Positions 1-8,541 are shown, counted from the first letter of the stretch. The stretch: DNA of 64,000 bases from Clostridia bacterium (GCA_017466725.1 JAFTTP010000001.1:88610-152609); one strand, 5' to 3'. Numbers and translations are program-made. Notes: generated from the letters alone by a model not told the origin.

Positions 1-792
1 TTTTCTTTTTTCGGCTTCAACAGCAGCATAAGCCTTCTCTTTTTCAGCCAATTGAATCTCTTTTTCCAATTTTAAATCACGACCAATCTCAATTTTTGAT
101 ATGGCAATATCTTCAACATTATACATTGATTTTTGCCCAATAACTCTAAGGTCTAAATTGCCTAAAAGTATTTTATTTGGGTCAATCAACACGTCTTTAT
201 AGCGGGCTGTATGAGAAATATTTTCAAGCAACCATGCATTAACTGTACTTTTAAGATCTTCTTCTCCCAATCCTTCTACATATTTAGCCAAATTTAATTT
301 TACAGACACCTTTGCACTTGCAATAATTTCACGTTCATCTTGAGTAAACGCACGGATGTCTCCAACAACAATAACCTTTGAATTAATTGCATTTTGAACT
401 GCCTCAACAACATTGCCATTTGCAAGTTCAATTGCTGACGCAAGTGAAAAAGGGAGTTTAATTTCAGCGTCTGCCGCAAGTTTCATCGCCTTTAAAACTT
501 CAGCTACATTTACGCCATTCTGCACCAAACTTTCAATTTCACTAAGTTTCACACCAAATTTAGATTTTTTCACTAAAACATATGCATTTGTAACTTCAAC
601 TACATCAAGTTTTCTATTCTTCATGCTGATAAGCTTAAATGTAGGGATGTACGCCCCACCAAACAAAGCTGTAAACCAACTCTTCATTGGCACAAAACAA
701 AGATATACCACAAACGCAATAAGCAGTGCACCAAAAATTGAAACAGTAACTATCGACCCAGTACCAAATTTTAACAATAAATTAATTGACAT
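1..792 (-). CDS. floA: Flotillin-like protein, FloA family (3' end beyond window)
   Basis: Flotillin-like scaffold proteins organise functional membrane microdomains. I translated 264 codons from ATG 792, preceded by GGAGG seven bases upstream. The N-terminus has a hydrophobic hairpin (about residues 9-55), then a domain whose order matches Bacillus FloA: a GVNV/AEVLKAM segment, an IELANGNVVEAVQNAI segment (FloA: AIDLAGRDVLEAVQMSV), an AKVSVKVK strand, a GLGEE motif and an EDIAISKIEIGRDL segment (FloA: SIDIADVDIGKNI), then the start of the Glu/Ala/Lys coiled coil where the window ends. Sequence identity is modest, so the family call is firmer than orthology. It has its own promoter just upstream. 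Confidence 0.82.
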   Translation of the reverse strand, partial: MSINLLLKFGTGSIVTVSIFGALLIAFVVYLCFVPMKSWFTALFGGAYIPTFKLISMKNRKLDVVEVTNAYVLVKKSKFGVKLSEIESLVQNGVNVAEVLKAMKLAADAEIKLPFSLASAIELANGNVVEAVQNAINSKVIVVGDIRAFTQDEREIIASAKVSVKLNLAKYVEGLGEEDLKSTVNAWLLENISHTARYKDVLIDPNKILLGNLDLRVIGQKSMYNVEDIAISKIEIGRDLKLEKEIQLAEKEKAYAAVEAEKRK

Positions 793-811
793 ATCTGCCT
801 CCGATAGCATA

Positions 812-840
812 ATTATAGCATACAAAAGACCGCTTGTAAA
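812..840 (-). promoter_or_regulatory. Sigma-A promoter of the floA-like gene
   Basis: On the minus strand TTTACA (835-840) is followed after 17 bases by TATAAT (812-817), 20 bases before the ATG. It sits only about ten bases from the end of the neighbouring glycosylase gene, so floA-like is probably transcribed independently as well as by read-through. Confidence 0.75.
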
Positions 841-849
841 TAGGCAATT

Positions 850-1695
850 TTATTTTTGTTGTTTTTTCTTGCCAAGCTCTCGCGTATAATAGAACAGATA
901 TTGTTGAGCATAACCAGACAATGCGCCAAACTTATCAACTAAATCTTTGCGCATAAATTCACGATTATCCGTTTTATCAAAATATTGATTATACATTTGC
1001 GCCATCCACGTATCAATCGGAAAAGAATCACCTCGATGATAACCAAATAGAAGTATGCAATCAGCAACTTTAGGTCCTATTCCTGCTAAGGAAATTAATT
1101 TGTTTCTTAAAGAGGCCGAATCAAGCCCTTTCCACTTTTGTAATACTTGTGGCGTAATTTGCGATAATACCTTTACTAAATATTTTGCCCGATAGCCAGC
1201 GCCGCAACCGGCAAAGAAATCTTCTGTTTGTGCTTTCAGTTTTTCATAACTTGGAAATGACCAAACATCATCTGTAGTCCTTTCCCCAAGGGCCTGCCTT
1301 ATGCGATTTAAAATCATCTTAATGCGCTTGATATTATTGTTTGCTGAAATGACAAACGAAATCAGCGTTTCAAATAAGTCTTGATTTAAAATCCTTATTC
1401 CTCCGCCAAATTCAATAGGCTTTTTCATAATATCATATTTTATTAAGTCGTCTTTAATTGCGTTATAATCGGTGGCTAAATCAAAATAATCCACAAAAAA
1501 CTCAGGATTATCTGTTTTTATAAAATAAAAAGTTTCTTTCTCTTCAATTTCAGCATACTGGTTTTGTGGATAACTTATATACTTATCGCCTACCTTTTCA
1601 AAGCAAAAAACCTGACCACACTCTAAAATGTGCTCAATATTAAACTGGCTTTTATCGTAAACCTTGATACCGTCATGTAATATTTCGTATTTCAT
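850..1695 (-). CDS. 8-oxoguanine DNA glycosylase/AP lyase, OGG1 type
   Basis: Removes oxidised guanine from DNA and nicks the abasic site (base excision repair). The 281-aa protein has an N-terminal OGG-specific domain (about residues 1-105, with the LECGQVFCF motif) and a helix-hairpin-helix glycosylase domain. Around residues 203-232 the sequence LAGIGPKVADC carries the presumed catalytic Lys, and FPIDTW carries the conserved catalytic Asp. Length matches the OGG1 family rather than AlkA. It ends ten bases before the floA-like promoter and is divergent from the membrane protein at 1796. Confidence 0.88.
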   Translation of the reverse strand: MKYEILHDGIKVYDKSQFNIEHILECGQVFCFEKVGDKYISYPQNQYAEIEEKETFYFIKTDNPEFFVDYFDLATDYNAIKDDLIKYDIMKKPIEFGGGIRILNQDLFETLISFVISANNNIKRIKMILNRIRQALGERTTDDVWSFPSYEKLKAQTEDFFAGCGAGYRAKYLVKVLSQITPQVLQKWKGLDSASLRNKLISLAGIGPKVADCILLFGYHRGDSFPIDTWMAQMYNQYFDKTDNREFMRKDLVDKFGALSGYAQQYLFYYTRELGKKKQQK

Positions 1696-1744
1696 AACTT
1701 CATTTTACAATATTTAATCTTAAAAGAAAAGAATTTTTTATAAA

Positions 1745-1772
1745 TTGTTTTGATTTTAAATTTATTTATAAT
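1745..1772 (+). promoter_or_regulatory. Putative promoter of the gene at 1796
   Basis: TTGTTT (1745-1750) and TATAAT (1767-1772) are separated by 16 bases. An AAAAAGGAG ribosome binding site follows before the ATG at 1796. Confidence 0.55.
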
Positions 1773-1795
1773 ATACTAATAAAAAGGAGTTTGTT

Positions 1796-2266
1796 ATGAA
1801 AAAATCAGAAATAAGACTTATATTCATTATAATTATAGCATTGGCAATAACATCACTTGCAACTGCATTTATTTCATACATAATATTTTTAACGGAGTGG
1901 CCCGATGCACTGAAATTTTTATCACCCGATGTCTATAATCACACTATACCTAATATTGTCACCTGCACTATGTTTGCAATGCTATCAATTGCCACATTAA
2001 TAACTATGCCTTTCTTCAAATACATCAAAAATGAAAAAATCAGAAAAATTGTTACAATAGCGTCAATGGCAGCGGTTTTAATTTTCAATTTGATTGCATG
2101 TTGCGTGGCAAAATACACAGACATTCAACGACTTTCAGGAGAAAATCTTATTAATATACTCACTCTTTCTATTTCAACTTTAATATTAATCCTTGCCATC
2201 GGCGGAATAATGTATTTAAACCATAAAGAGAATATAAGCAATTCTGAAAATATTGAAACTAAATAA
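1796..2266 (+). CDS. Small four-helix membrane protein, unknown function
   Basis: I do not recognise this 156-aa protein. It has four strongly hydrophobic segments, at about residues 7-32, 50-73, 84-107 and 118-142, separated by short polar loops, and a charged C-terminal tail. A good ribosome binding site and a promoter-like pair precede it and a terminator follows, so it looks like a monocistronic real gene. No catalytic motif is visible; role inferred only as an integral membrane protein. Confidence 0.7.
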   Translation: MKKSEIRLIFIIIIALAITSLATAFISYIIFLTEWPDALKFLSPDVYNHTIPNIVTCTMFAMLSIATLITMPFFKYIKNEKIRKIVTIASMAAVLIFNLIACCVAKYTDIQRLSGENLINILTLSISTLILILAIGGIMYLNHKENISNSENIETK

Positions 2267-2272
2267 GATAAC

Positions 2273-2307
2273 AAAAAAAAGATGACAAAATTGTCATCTT
2301 TTTTTAA
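2273..2307. terminator. Bidirectional intrinsic terminator
   Basis: A GATGACA/TGTCATC stem with AAAT loop is flanked by A-run and T-run, so it can end both the plus-strand membrane gene and the minus-strand rplU-prp-rpmA operon. Confidence 0.85.
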
Positions 2308-2312
2308 TTTTA

Positions 2313-2582
2313 TTATTCAACTGTAACAATCTTTTTGCCGTTGTGAGTGCCAAATTTTACTTTTCCATCACAAGTAGCGAAAAGTGTATAGTCTTTACCC
2401 ATTCCTACGTTCTTTCCTGGATAAATTTCAGTACCTCTTTGTCTTACAATGATTGAGCCTGCAGTAACGTTTTCTCCGCCATATGCTTTAACTCCAAGAC
2501 GTTTTGCTTGTGAATCACGGCCGTTTTTGGTACTTCCACCACCTTTCTTATGAGCAAAAAGTTGAGCATTAAACTTAAACAT
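2313..2582 (-). CDS. rpmA: 50S ribosomal protein L27
   Basis: L27 lies near the peptidyl transferase centre of the large subunit. The 89-aa sequence has the family core ([15 protein letters not shown] near the N-terminus, [15 protein letters not shown]-type segment, TLFA). The N-terminus begins [10 protein letters not shown] ahead of HKKGGG, the Firmicutes-type extension that must be removed by the Prp protease at the F/A bond before assembly. The prp gene overlaps its start by eight bases, consistent with that maturation route. Confidence 0.97.
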   Translation of the reverse strand: MFKFNAQLFAHKKGGGSTKNGRDSQAKRLGVKAYGGENVTAGSIIVRQRGTEIYPGKNVGMGKDYTLFATCDGKVKFGTHNGKKIVTVE

Positions 2583-2901
2583 TTTTTACCTCCAATTTTG
2601 CATATTTTTCTTCATCAAGAATTATAGATTTAAACGAATTTAAGCAGGTTTCAAACAGAAATTTGATTTTTTCATTTCTGGCATCATTAACTGATACTTC
2701 AATTTTAAGATAACCATCTTGAATTGTGTGAGTATTTTTCACTTTTTCAACTTCTGCCACCCCAACCACTGCAAGTTGCGCAACCGTTGAAAGTTGACAG
2801 CAAAGCAAATCAATGCCGTCTTTGCGATTTTTACCTGCGTGTCCGCTTACTTCAAAACCTATAATCACATCGTTTTTCTTATAAAAAGTAATATTAGTCA
2901 T
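2575..2901 (-). CDS. prp: Ribosomal-processing cysteine protease Prp
   Basis: Prp cleaves the N-terminal extension of L27. The 108-aa protein has the family His in SGHAG (about residue 21) and the catalytic-type Cys in [12 protein letters not shown] (about residue 33), with the usual spacing. It sits between rplU and rpmA, the diagnostic place for Prp, and overlaps the rpmA start. An ATG at 2901 follows rplU by eight bases. Confidence 0.92.
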   Translation of the reverse strand: MTNITFYKKNDVIIGFEVSGHAGKNRKDGIDLLCCQLSTVAQLAVVGVAEVEKVKNTHTIQDGYLKIEVSVNDARNEKIKFLFETCLNSFKSIILDEEKYAKLEVKNV

Positions 2902-2909
2902 AATAAACC

Positions 2910-3218
2910 TTACTTTTTAATTGATAAAATTCTTAATTGTGTGAAAGGTTGTCTGTGTCCTTGTTTCTTTCTTTCGTTTTTCTTTGGTTTGTATTTGAAA
3001 ACAACGATTTTATCGCCTTTTCCGTGTGCAACAACTTCAGCTTCGCACACTGCACCAGAAACGATAGGATTTCCAGCAACAACATTTCCGTTATCACTTA
3101 CAAGCAAAACATTAAGTGTAACTTTTTCGCCTTCAGCTTTCTCAAGTTTTTCAACGCTGATAACGTCGTTTTCACTTACTTTGTATTGCTTTCCACCACA
3201 TTCGATAATAGCAAACAT
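2910..3218 (-). CDS. rplU: 50S ribosomal protein L21
   Basis: L21 binds 23S rRNA in the large subunit. The 102-aa sequence begins [14 protein letters not shown], the family signature, and contains the [17 protein letters not shown]-binding loop and a C-terminal PFTQLRI segment. First gene of rplU-prp-rpmA, preceded by a GGAGG site, a structured leader and a strong promoter. Confidence 0.97.
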   Translation of the reverse strand: MFAIIECGGKQYKVSENDVISVEKLEKAEGEKVTLNVLLVSDNGNVVAGNPIVSGAVCEAEVVAHGKGDKIVVFKYKPKKNERKKQGHRQPFTQLRILSIKK

Positions 3219-3318
3219 TTTCTTTACCTCCTCTAACCAAACTCGCTGTCAATTTCGGGTGTTAGGTGTTTTGTTGTAACCAATCACTAATCTTTTGAAC
3301 CCTACACATGCGGATACG
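3219..3318 (-). promoter_or_regulatory. Candidate L21 leader (5' UTR of rplU)
   Basis: About 100 transcribed bases separate the promoter from rplU. The leader opens with a seven-pair hairpin (ACACACG/CATGTGT arms around TATCCG, 3302-3321). It also has CTAAC and GTTAG arms flanking a 28-base loop immediately before the ribosome binding site. Firmicutes rplU operons commonly carry an autoregulatory L21 leader. I infer this is one, but did not fit it to the covariance model. Confidence 0.5.
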
Positions 3319-3324
3319 TGTGTT

Positions 3325-3353
3325 ATTATAGCATACTGCCCTATTTTTGTCAA
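3325..3353 (-). promoter_or_regulatory. Sigma-A promoter of rplU-prp-rpmA
   Basis: Perfect consensus on the minus strand: TTGACA (3348-3353), 17-base spacer, TATAAT (3325-3330), with an upstream TATGC extension. Confidence 0.93.
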
Positions 3354-3363
3354 GAGAAACAAT

Positions 3364-3394
3364 AAAAAAGACTTGAATTTTCAAGTCTTTTTTA
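3364..3394 (-). terminator. Intrinsic terminator after the large surface protein gene
   Basis: GACTTGAA/TTCAAGTC stem flanked by A- and T-runs, 50 bases after the stop of the gene at 3444. Confidence 0.85.
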
Positions 3395-3443
3395 TAATTA
3401 CTTTAAGTTGCTTATTTCTAAAGGCGTTGCAAACTAAGTTTGC

Positions 3444-6400
3444 CTATTTTCTTCTAGAGTTTGATCTTTCTTTTCTATAACTCTTTTCTTTCTTATCAAG
3501 TTTTTTCTTACTTACAACAAAGTAAATGATTACACCTGCAAGAAGTGCCACAGAAAGTCCAATTAAAGCTCCGCCCCAACCGTCATTCTTATTGCCAGTC
3601 TTTGCTTTATCAGCGCCAACTTCAAATTCCTTCAACTTAGTTACTGAGTTGCCGTCTGCGTCAGTAATTGTAATTGAAAGAGTATAAGTTCCTTTTTGGT
3701 TAAGGTCATATGAATAGTCATAATAGCCTTTTTCTGTTGCCTCGTTGTCAAGAGTTTCATATGAGTTGCTTTCATACTTAATTTTTACAACCATATCTTC
3801 AAGAAGACTTTCAACTGTATTTACAGCTTCATCGTCTTTCATTTCAAGATAATCAGCAACTGTTTCATGAGAGAATGCAATGTGAAGAGTATCTCCAACC
3901 TTGTATCCTTCTTCCACAATTTCATCTTTAATTTCAAGTTCTGGGGCAACTACGTCACCAGCACTTAAAGTTACCGAATAAGTGTCTCCACCACCAACTG
4001 TTGCATCAACATTGTAAGAAATTGTATATTTTCCTGCTTTGTGGAATTTAAGGAATACTTTTCCTTCAATAGTTGTTGTATCGAAATAGTCCTTAATGAA
4101 GATGTCTTCATCAGCATCATTCCAATCGCTCAATTTGATTGTTGCAAGAGTTGTTGAGTTTCTTGTAATTGAGATTGTTGTTTTTTCTGGATCGACTTCA
4201 GTTGTACCAACTATGTCTACTACAGGTTTGATAACTTCAATGCTATCGCCTACTTCATACTCTGTTTTTACGTCATAGTGAAGGTTCATTTCACTGTCGT
4301 TGATTGAAAGTGATGCGCCTGAAACTGTAATTGTAATAACAGCATCACTGTCTACAACGTCTTCTTCTACATTGTCTTTTACAAATTGAGGAACATCTGC
4401 TAAACCTTCAACAGCAAGAGCATATTCGCTGTCTGCATCTAAATAGATAAGTGCATCTTTAGTTCCGTTATTGTAATAGAGTTTGCCTTCTTTCACAACA
4501 AGTTTTTCACCTGAAGTTGTAAGGGCAGAAGTTGCATATTTAATAAGATAAGCAGTATATTTAAGTTTGTAAGTTCCTTCACTGCCTGCAGAGAAGTAAA
4601 GATTGTCTAAAATCTTGTAATCGTTGCTTGTTGCGCTGATTGCTTCAACATTGTACCAAGTTGCAGTATTTGTTTCATCGTCTTCATCAAGGCCGATGTA
4701 AGCAAATCCTTCTTCCTTATTAAGTGAAATTGAAGGAGGTGTAAGGTAAACTGTTTTGTTTGGTGTTGTTTTTTCTTCTAAAGAAGAAATGTTGTCAATT
4801 GTTGGGTCAAGTGTTTCACTTTCACTGTCAGCCACATTATAAGTAAAGTAAGATGTTACGCTATGTTCAGCAGCATCAACAACTGTAATTGCAACTTGAT
4901 ATTTCCCGCCAACTGATGCACGGAAATATCCGCCGTTAACTGTATATGTGCCAAGGTATGTGTTAAGTCTTGTGTTCATACCATAACTTGCAATAGCCTT
5001 TCTTCCAGTTTCTTCATTAGTATTTTCATCTCTTGTGATTTTGTATACAGAAACTTTTGCTGTTGCTAAGTTGATTTTATCATCAGAGAATTTAAGTGTA
5101 GGAAGTGCAATTTCATCTGGAGCTTTAAATGCATCTGTACCAGTTGGAGCATTCTTAACTTGAATAAGTTCTGGCATTTCAAGGTCTGTTGCATCAGCAA
5201 TAGCAACGAATTTGTTGAAGAATCCAACATTTCCATTGTCATCAATTGCATAAGCAAAAATTTCAACATATGCAGCGCCTTGTGGTTTTTCTGTAAGATC
5301 AACTGTATATTCAGTTGCGGTTGTATCTACAAACCAGTTTTCAGATGAAACTTTTTGGTATGCTTTATTATACCACTTGCCAGCTTCAACATCAGCAATT
5401 CTACCAGCGTAATATTCAATTTTAGATTTAGTAGCATCGCAAGGAATTGCAGTTTTCTTATCTTCTGCAACATATCTGTAAGCTGTTACAGCTTTAATTC
5501 TTGAATCTTGGTCATCTGTTGCAGTAACAACATTGAATTTAAATGTGTCAGTTGCAAGGTAAGATGCTTGAAGGTCGCTTGAGAATGTAAGTGTTGGAAC
5601 AGATTCATCGTTGTAATCTTCCATAAATTCAATATCTTTCTTAATAGAAGTTTCTTTGTTGATTCCGTCATCAGCAAAGTAGTAGAAAGTATATGATTGA
5701 TTGTTGAAAGTTCCCTTTCTGTCAGCTTGTGGTTTAACGTATGCGTAACCTTGAGCCATTAATTGTTCAAGAGCGTCTTCAGTTGTTTCGCTAAAACCTT
5801 CTGTTGAGATGATTGGATTGCCAAAAGCGTCTTTATTAAACTCGTTTGTTACAATAAGGTAATACTTTTGCATTTCATCAATGATTGCTTGTGCATCATA
5901 GTCAAGTGCCTCTGTATCAGTAACAATACCTTTAAGTTCAAGTTGAGTTCTAAGAGCAAAGTTATCTTCAATAACTGATTGATAAAGATCAATTAATGTG
6001 CTGCCTTCTGTTTTTGGAGCAAAAATCAAGTTATAGTTATTGTAAAGTTCTTCTTCAATAACATATTCTTTAATTCCGCTGTAGTTTCTAATTTCGCGTC
6101 TAACAGAAACTGTGTTTTTATCCATATTATCTGTTCCGCCAATAGCGTACATAATAATATTGCGATTTACACCTTTAGTCTTGAAATTGTTTTCAACACT
6201 TTGGTATGTTTTTGTTTCTGCGTCAAATCCTGGGTTTGCAGCATCATACATAAATGCAGATGCGCTCTTTGTATCTTTTACATTTGTAATAATTCTTGTA
6301 ATAGTAGCATCTTCTGTGCCAGTATAGAAATCTTTTACTGTATAGATAAATTTATAGTTGCCTTCGTCTTTTGCAGTAAATTTATTTCCATCAGTGATTG

Positions 6401-7532
6401 TTGTAGCAGTAACATCTTCAGTGTACTTACCATCTTTATCCATTTTCAATACTTGAAGTTGATAATAAGTAGAAACACCTTCATTTGCTGGTGAGTTTTT
6501 GCTGTCTGTTGTACCAAGAACTCCTGGCAATGTAGTTTCTACACCTACTGTTGCGGCATCAGGGAATTTAGATGCGAGTGTTGCAACAAGGTCATATCCT
6601 TCAGTTTCTTTTGTGCTGTCAGTATAGTAGTAATTTGCTTTTACTGTAAATGTCTTGCTTGTTGATGCAACATAAACTGCTTTACCGTTTACTGTTTGAT
6701 AGAAAGAGTAAACTACTTTTAAGGTTTTTCCATCATATGTGTATTTTGCATCATGTTCGTCATAGCTTGAAAGTTCTTCACCAGAAATATAGTACCCTAC
6801 AAGTTTAGTAGCGTCTGTTTCATCATATTTAGGTTTAATTTCAAGTCCTTCGCCACCGTTTGTAAGTGCAAGTTTTACATATACATCACCAGTAACGCCT
6901 AATGTATCACCTGTAATGTAATTGTTGATTTCTGTATTTTTAAGAAGTGCCTTCTCGTTTTCTCCCATAACTGTTGGAAGTGGAAGAACAACGTCTTTAT
7001 TGTTTGCAATTGAGATGTCGTAAATGTTTGGAATTGCGTCTTCAATATTTGCCTCAAAGTCAAAGCTTGCCTCTGTTGCTTGGGCTGTAATGTTGAGGTC
7101 GTAAGAATATTCAACATTGTCATCTACAACTTTGTAAGTAACAGTATAAACGCCAACCTTTTCAGCAAGGAATTTTCCGCCTTCAACCTTTACTTCGTCG
7201 CCAGTTGCCTTTTCTGTAACAACAACTTCAGAAGTAACATTGTTTGTAAGATCCTTTTCGCCAATTGTAAGAGGTGTAGTTGCCTCTTTATATGAATAAG
7301 TTGCAGCAGGAATTGTAACCATTTCCCCTTTCTTAACAACAATTGATTGTTGTTCATTTGCAGCCACCCCTGTGTTAACAGAAATTCTGTTTACGTTTGC
7401 AAGGGTTGCGTCAGAGTAGTTTTCAAGCGCATTTGCAACTGCAGTTGCAGGGAAAAATGCACAGCACATAGCGCAAGCGAATCCAGCCGCAACGGTTTTT
7501 AAAATTGATTTAGTAATCTTTGATTTAGCCAT
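3444..7532 (-). CDS. Large secreted, membrane-anchored surface protein with repeated beta-sandwich-like domains
   Basis: The 1362-aa protein has a signal peptide (positive N-terminus, hydrophobic residues about 12-33, probable cleavage near ATAVANA). The very long ectodomain has repeated segments of the type 'GTYTVTYKVVD' or 'GKYTISYNVDA', which recur every 100-150 residues and suggest stacked Ig-like/cadherin-like folds. The C-terminus has one membrane helix (about residues 1312-1332, GALIGLSVALLAGVIIYFVV) and a Lys/Arg-rich tail. There is no LPXTG sorting motif, so it is probably held by the helix. It has its own promoter and terminator. Role inferred as adhesion or cell-envelope structure; binding partner unknown. 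Confidence 0.8.
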   Translation of the reverse strand: MAKSKITKSILKTVAAGFACAMCCAFFPATAVANALENYSDATLANVNRISVNTGVAANEQQSIVVKKGEMVTIPAATYSYKEATTPLTIGEKDLTNNVTSEVVVTEKATGDEVKVEGGKFLAEKVGVYTVTYKVVDDNVEYSYDLNITAQATEASFDFEANIEDAIPNIYDISIANNKDVVLPLPTVMGENEKALLKNTEINNYITGDTLGVTGDVYVKLALTNGGEGLEIKPKYDETDATKLVGYYISGEELSSYDEHDAKYTYDGKTLKVVYSFYQTVNGKAVYVASTSKTFTVKANYYYTDSTKETEGYDLVATLASKFPDAATVGVETTLPGVLGTTDSKNSPANEGVSTYYQLQVLKMDKDGKYTEDVTATTITDGNKFTAKDEGNYKFIYTVKDFYTGTEDATITRIITNVKDTKSASAFMYDAANPGFDAETKTYQSVENNFKTKGVNRNIIMYAIGGTDNMDKNTVSVRREIRNYSGIKEYVIEEELYNNYNLIFAPKTEGSTLIDLYQSVIEDNFALRTQLELKGIVTDTEALDYDAQAIIDEMQKYYLIVTNEFNKDAFGNPIISTEGFSETTEDALEQLMAQGYAYVKPQADRKGTFNNQSYTFYYFADDGINKETSIKKDIEFMEDYNDESVPTLTFSSDLQASYLATDTFKFNVVTATDDQDSRIKAVTAYRYVAEDKKTAIPCDATKSKIEYYAGRIADVEAGKWYNKAYQKVSSENWFVDTTATEYTVDLTEKPQGAAYVEIFAYAIDDNGNVGFFNKFVAIADATDLEMPELIQVKNAPTGTDAFKAPDEIALPTLKFSDDKINLATAKVSVYKITRDENTNEETGRKAIASYGMNTRLNTYLGTYTVNGGYFRASVGGKYQVAITVVDAAEHSVTSYFTYNVADSESETLDPTIDNISSLEEKTTPNKTVYLTPPSISLNKEEGFAYIGLDEDDETNTATWYNVEAISATSNDYKILDNLYFSAGSEGTYKLKYTAYLIKYATSALTTSGEKLVVKEGKLYYNNGTKDALIYLDADSEYALAVEGLADVPQFVKDNVEEDVVDSDAVITITVSGASLSINDSEMNLHYDVKTEYEVGDSIEVIKPVVDIVGTTEVDPEKTTISITRNSTTLATIKLSDWNDADEDIFIKDYFDTTTIEGKVFLKFHKAGKYTISYNVDATVGGGDTYSVTLSAGDVVAPELEIKDEIVEEGYKVGDTLHIAFSHETVADYLEMKDDEAVNTVESLLEDMVVKIKYESNSYETLDNEATEKGYYDYSYDLNQKGTYTLSITITDADGNSVTKLKEFEVGADKAKTGNKNDGWGGALIGLSVALLAGVIIYFVVSKKKLDKKEKSYRKERSNSRRK

Positions 7533-7573
7533 TTTTGTCTCCTATTTGTTATAACATTTATTTGTCAACACCA

Positions 7574-7602
7574 ATTATATACTATTTTTCCTTATAAGTC
7601 AA
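7574..7602 (-). promoter_or_regulatory. Sigma-A promoter of the large surface protein gene
   Basis: Minus strand TTGACT (7597-7602), 17 bases, TATAAT (7574-7579), about 40 bases before the ATG; AGGAG precedes the start. Confidence 0.85.
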
Positions 7603-7735
7603 GAATTTGCTTAAAGAAAACAAAAATATTTTGTGGTTTTAGGCCCCTTTTATGCTGTCTAAAAAAAACTAGTTTTGTCGATTAATAAAATACAAAATGA
7701 AGAATTTTTAAAAATGTTATCAAAAACAATCACAT

Positions 7736-7744
7736 TTTGTCGAA
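7736..7744 (+). promoter_or_regulatory. Consensus Spo0A box upstream of the Cys/Gly/Asn protein gene
   Basis: TTTGTCGAA matches the published 0A-box consensus TTTGTCRAA exactly and lies 65 bases before the ATG at 7809. A second site at 7674-7682 (TTTGTCGAT) has one mismatch. Confidence 0.5.
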
Positions 7745-7808
7745 AACAAAAGTAGTATGTTAATGTGGAAGAAAAACTTCCCAAGTACATAAGCTCTAGG
7801 AGGAACAA

Positions 7809-8009
7809 ATGAACTTTTTTAACAACAACAATGGTTGTGGTGGAAATTTTGACCACTGCGGCGGTTGCGACATTTGCAGTCTTATTCTTTGGATTATTAT
7901 ACTTCAATCATTATGCGGATGCGGCAACAACAACGGCTGCGGAATTGACAGCTGCACACTTGTAATACTTTTACTTTTGTGTGGATGTGGCAACAATCAC
8001 TGCAAATAA
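7809..8009 (+). CDS. Tiny Cys/Gly/Asn-rich hydrophobic protein, possible spore or surface protein
   Basis: Unrecognised 66-aa protein with 13 Cys. It is built from two similar units, each an aspartate/cysteine turn (CDICSL and IDSCTL), a run of Ile/Leu/Val, then CGCGNN. A strong AGGAGGAAC ribosome binding site, a perfect Spo0A box upstream and a terminator downstream support a real, separately expressed gene. Small CGCGN-type proteins are common and uncharacterised in spore-forming Firmicutes; a coat or crosslinked surface role is an inference only. Confidence 0.72.
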   Translation: MNFFNNNNGCGGNFDHCGGCDICSLILWIIILQSLCGCGNNNGCGIDSCTLVILLLLCGCGNNHCK

Positions 8010-8023
8010 TTAAAACCTCAAGA

Positions 8024-8059
8024 AAAATAGCCATAAAAACTTGGCTATTTTTTTATTTT
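8024..8059 (+). terminator. Intrinsic terminator
   Basis: AAATAGCCA/TGGCTATTT-type stem (AATAGCC ... GGCTATT) followed by a long T-run, directly after the gene at 7809. Confidence 0.85.
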
Positions 8060-8083
8060 TGCACAAGAATTTTGTTAATTTCC

Positions 8084-8112
8084 TTTACATTTGCATGTTT
8101 TTGATTTAAAAT
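8084..8112 (+). promoter_or_regulatory. Promoter of the PH-like protein gene
   Basis: TTTACA (8084-8089), 17 bases, TAAAAT (8107-8112). This places the transcription start after 8118, so the ATG at 8136 rather than an earlier in-frame codon must be the start. Confidence 0.7.
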
Positions 8113-8135
8113 ATATAAAACGATATGGAGGAAGT

Positions 8136-8510
8136 ATGAAATTTGATAAAAGTTGTGAAGTGATTTGGCATGATAGAAAAAGACACTTAGGTATGCCAAT
8201 TTCATTTTATAGATATTACATTGTAAAGAAAGAGGGAGAGTGGGTAAAATTTTTTAGACACAAAGGTTTTTTCTCTGCAATTATTGACGAAATGAACGTA
8301 TATAGATGCTATGACGTCACACTGAAAATTACTTTATTTGATAAAATCTTTAAAACGGGTACAATTGAAATATGCTCGAATGACGCCTCAGCACCTGTTT
8401 TCCATTTGCGCCGCGTAAAAAATCCATACCAAGTGCGAGACCTCGTTTCAAGCTTAATTGAACTTGAAAGAAAGAAACACAAAGTAGGTTTAACAGAATT
8501 TCACGGATAA
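8136..8510 (+). CDS. Bacterial PH-domain-like protein, unknown function
   Basis: 124-aa soluble protein starting at ATG 8136 behind TGGAGG. The alternating beta pattern (VIWHDRKRH, YIVKKEGEWVKFF, VYRCYDVTLKITLFDKIFKT, GTIEICS) followed by a C-terminal helix (NPYQVRDLVSSLIELERKK) is typical of bacterial pleckstrin-homology-like (bPH) domains of YdbS/YvbH type, here without membrane helices. The family assignment is by fold pattern only; no ligand or partner is evident. Confidence 0.6.
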   Translation: MKFDKSCEVIWHDRKRHLGMPISFYRYYIVKKEGEWVKFFRHKGFFSAIIDEMNVYRCYDVTLKITLFDKIFKTGTIEICSNDASAPVFHLRRVKNPYQVRDLVSSLIELERKKHKVGLTEFHG

Positions 8511-8512
8511 AT

Positions 8513-8541
8513 AAAAAGCAACCATTAAGGTTGCTTTTTTT
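8513..8541. terminator. Bidirectional intrinsic terminator
   Basis: AAAAAGCAACC/GGTTGCTTTTT stem with five-base loop between convergent genes; overlaps the last codons of the pseudouridine synthase gene. Confidence 0.85.

Noticed and set aside
413-889. 158-codon plus-strand frame
   Set aside because: Antisense of the floA-like gene and the end of the glycosylase gene; the minus-strand translation has clear flotillin-like motifs.
8091-8135. Upstream extension of the PH-like protein
   Set aside because: The promoter -10 box at 8107-8112 lies inside the extension; ATG 8136 has the GGAGG site.
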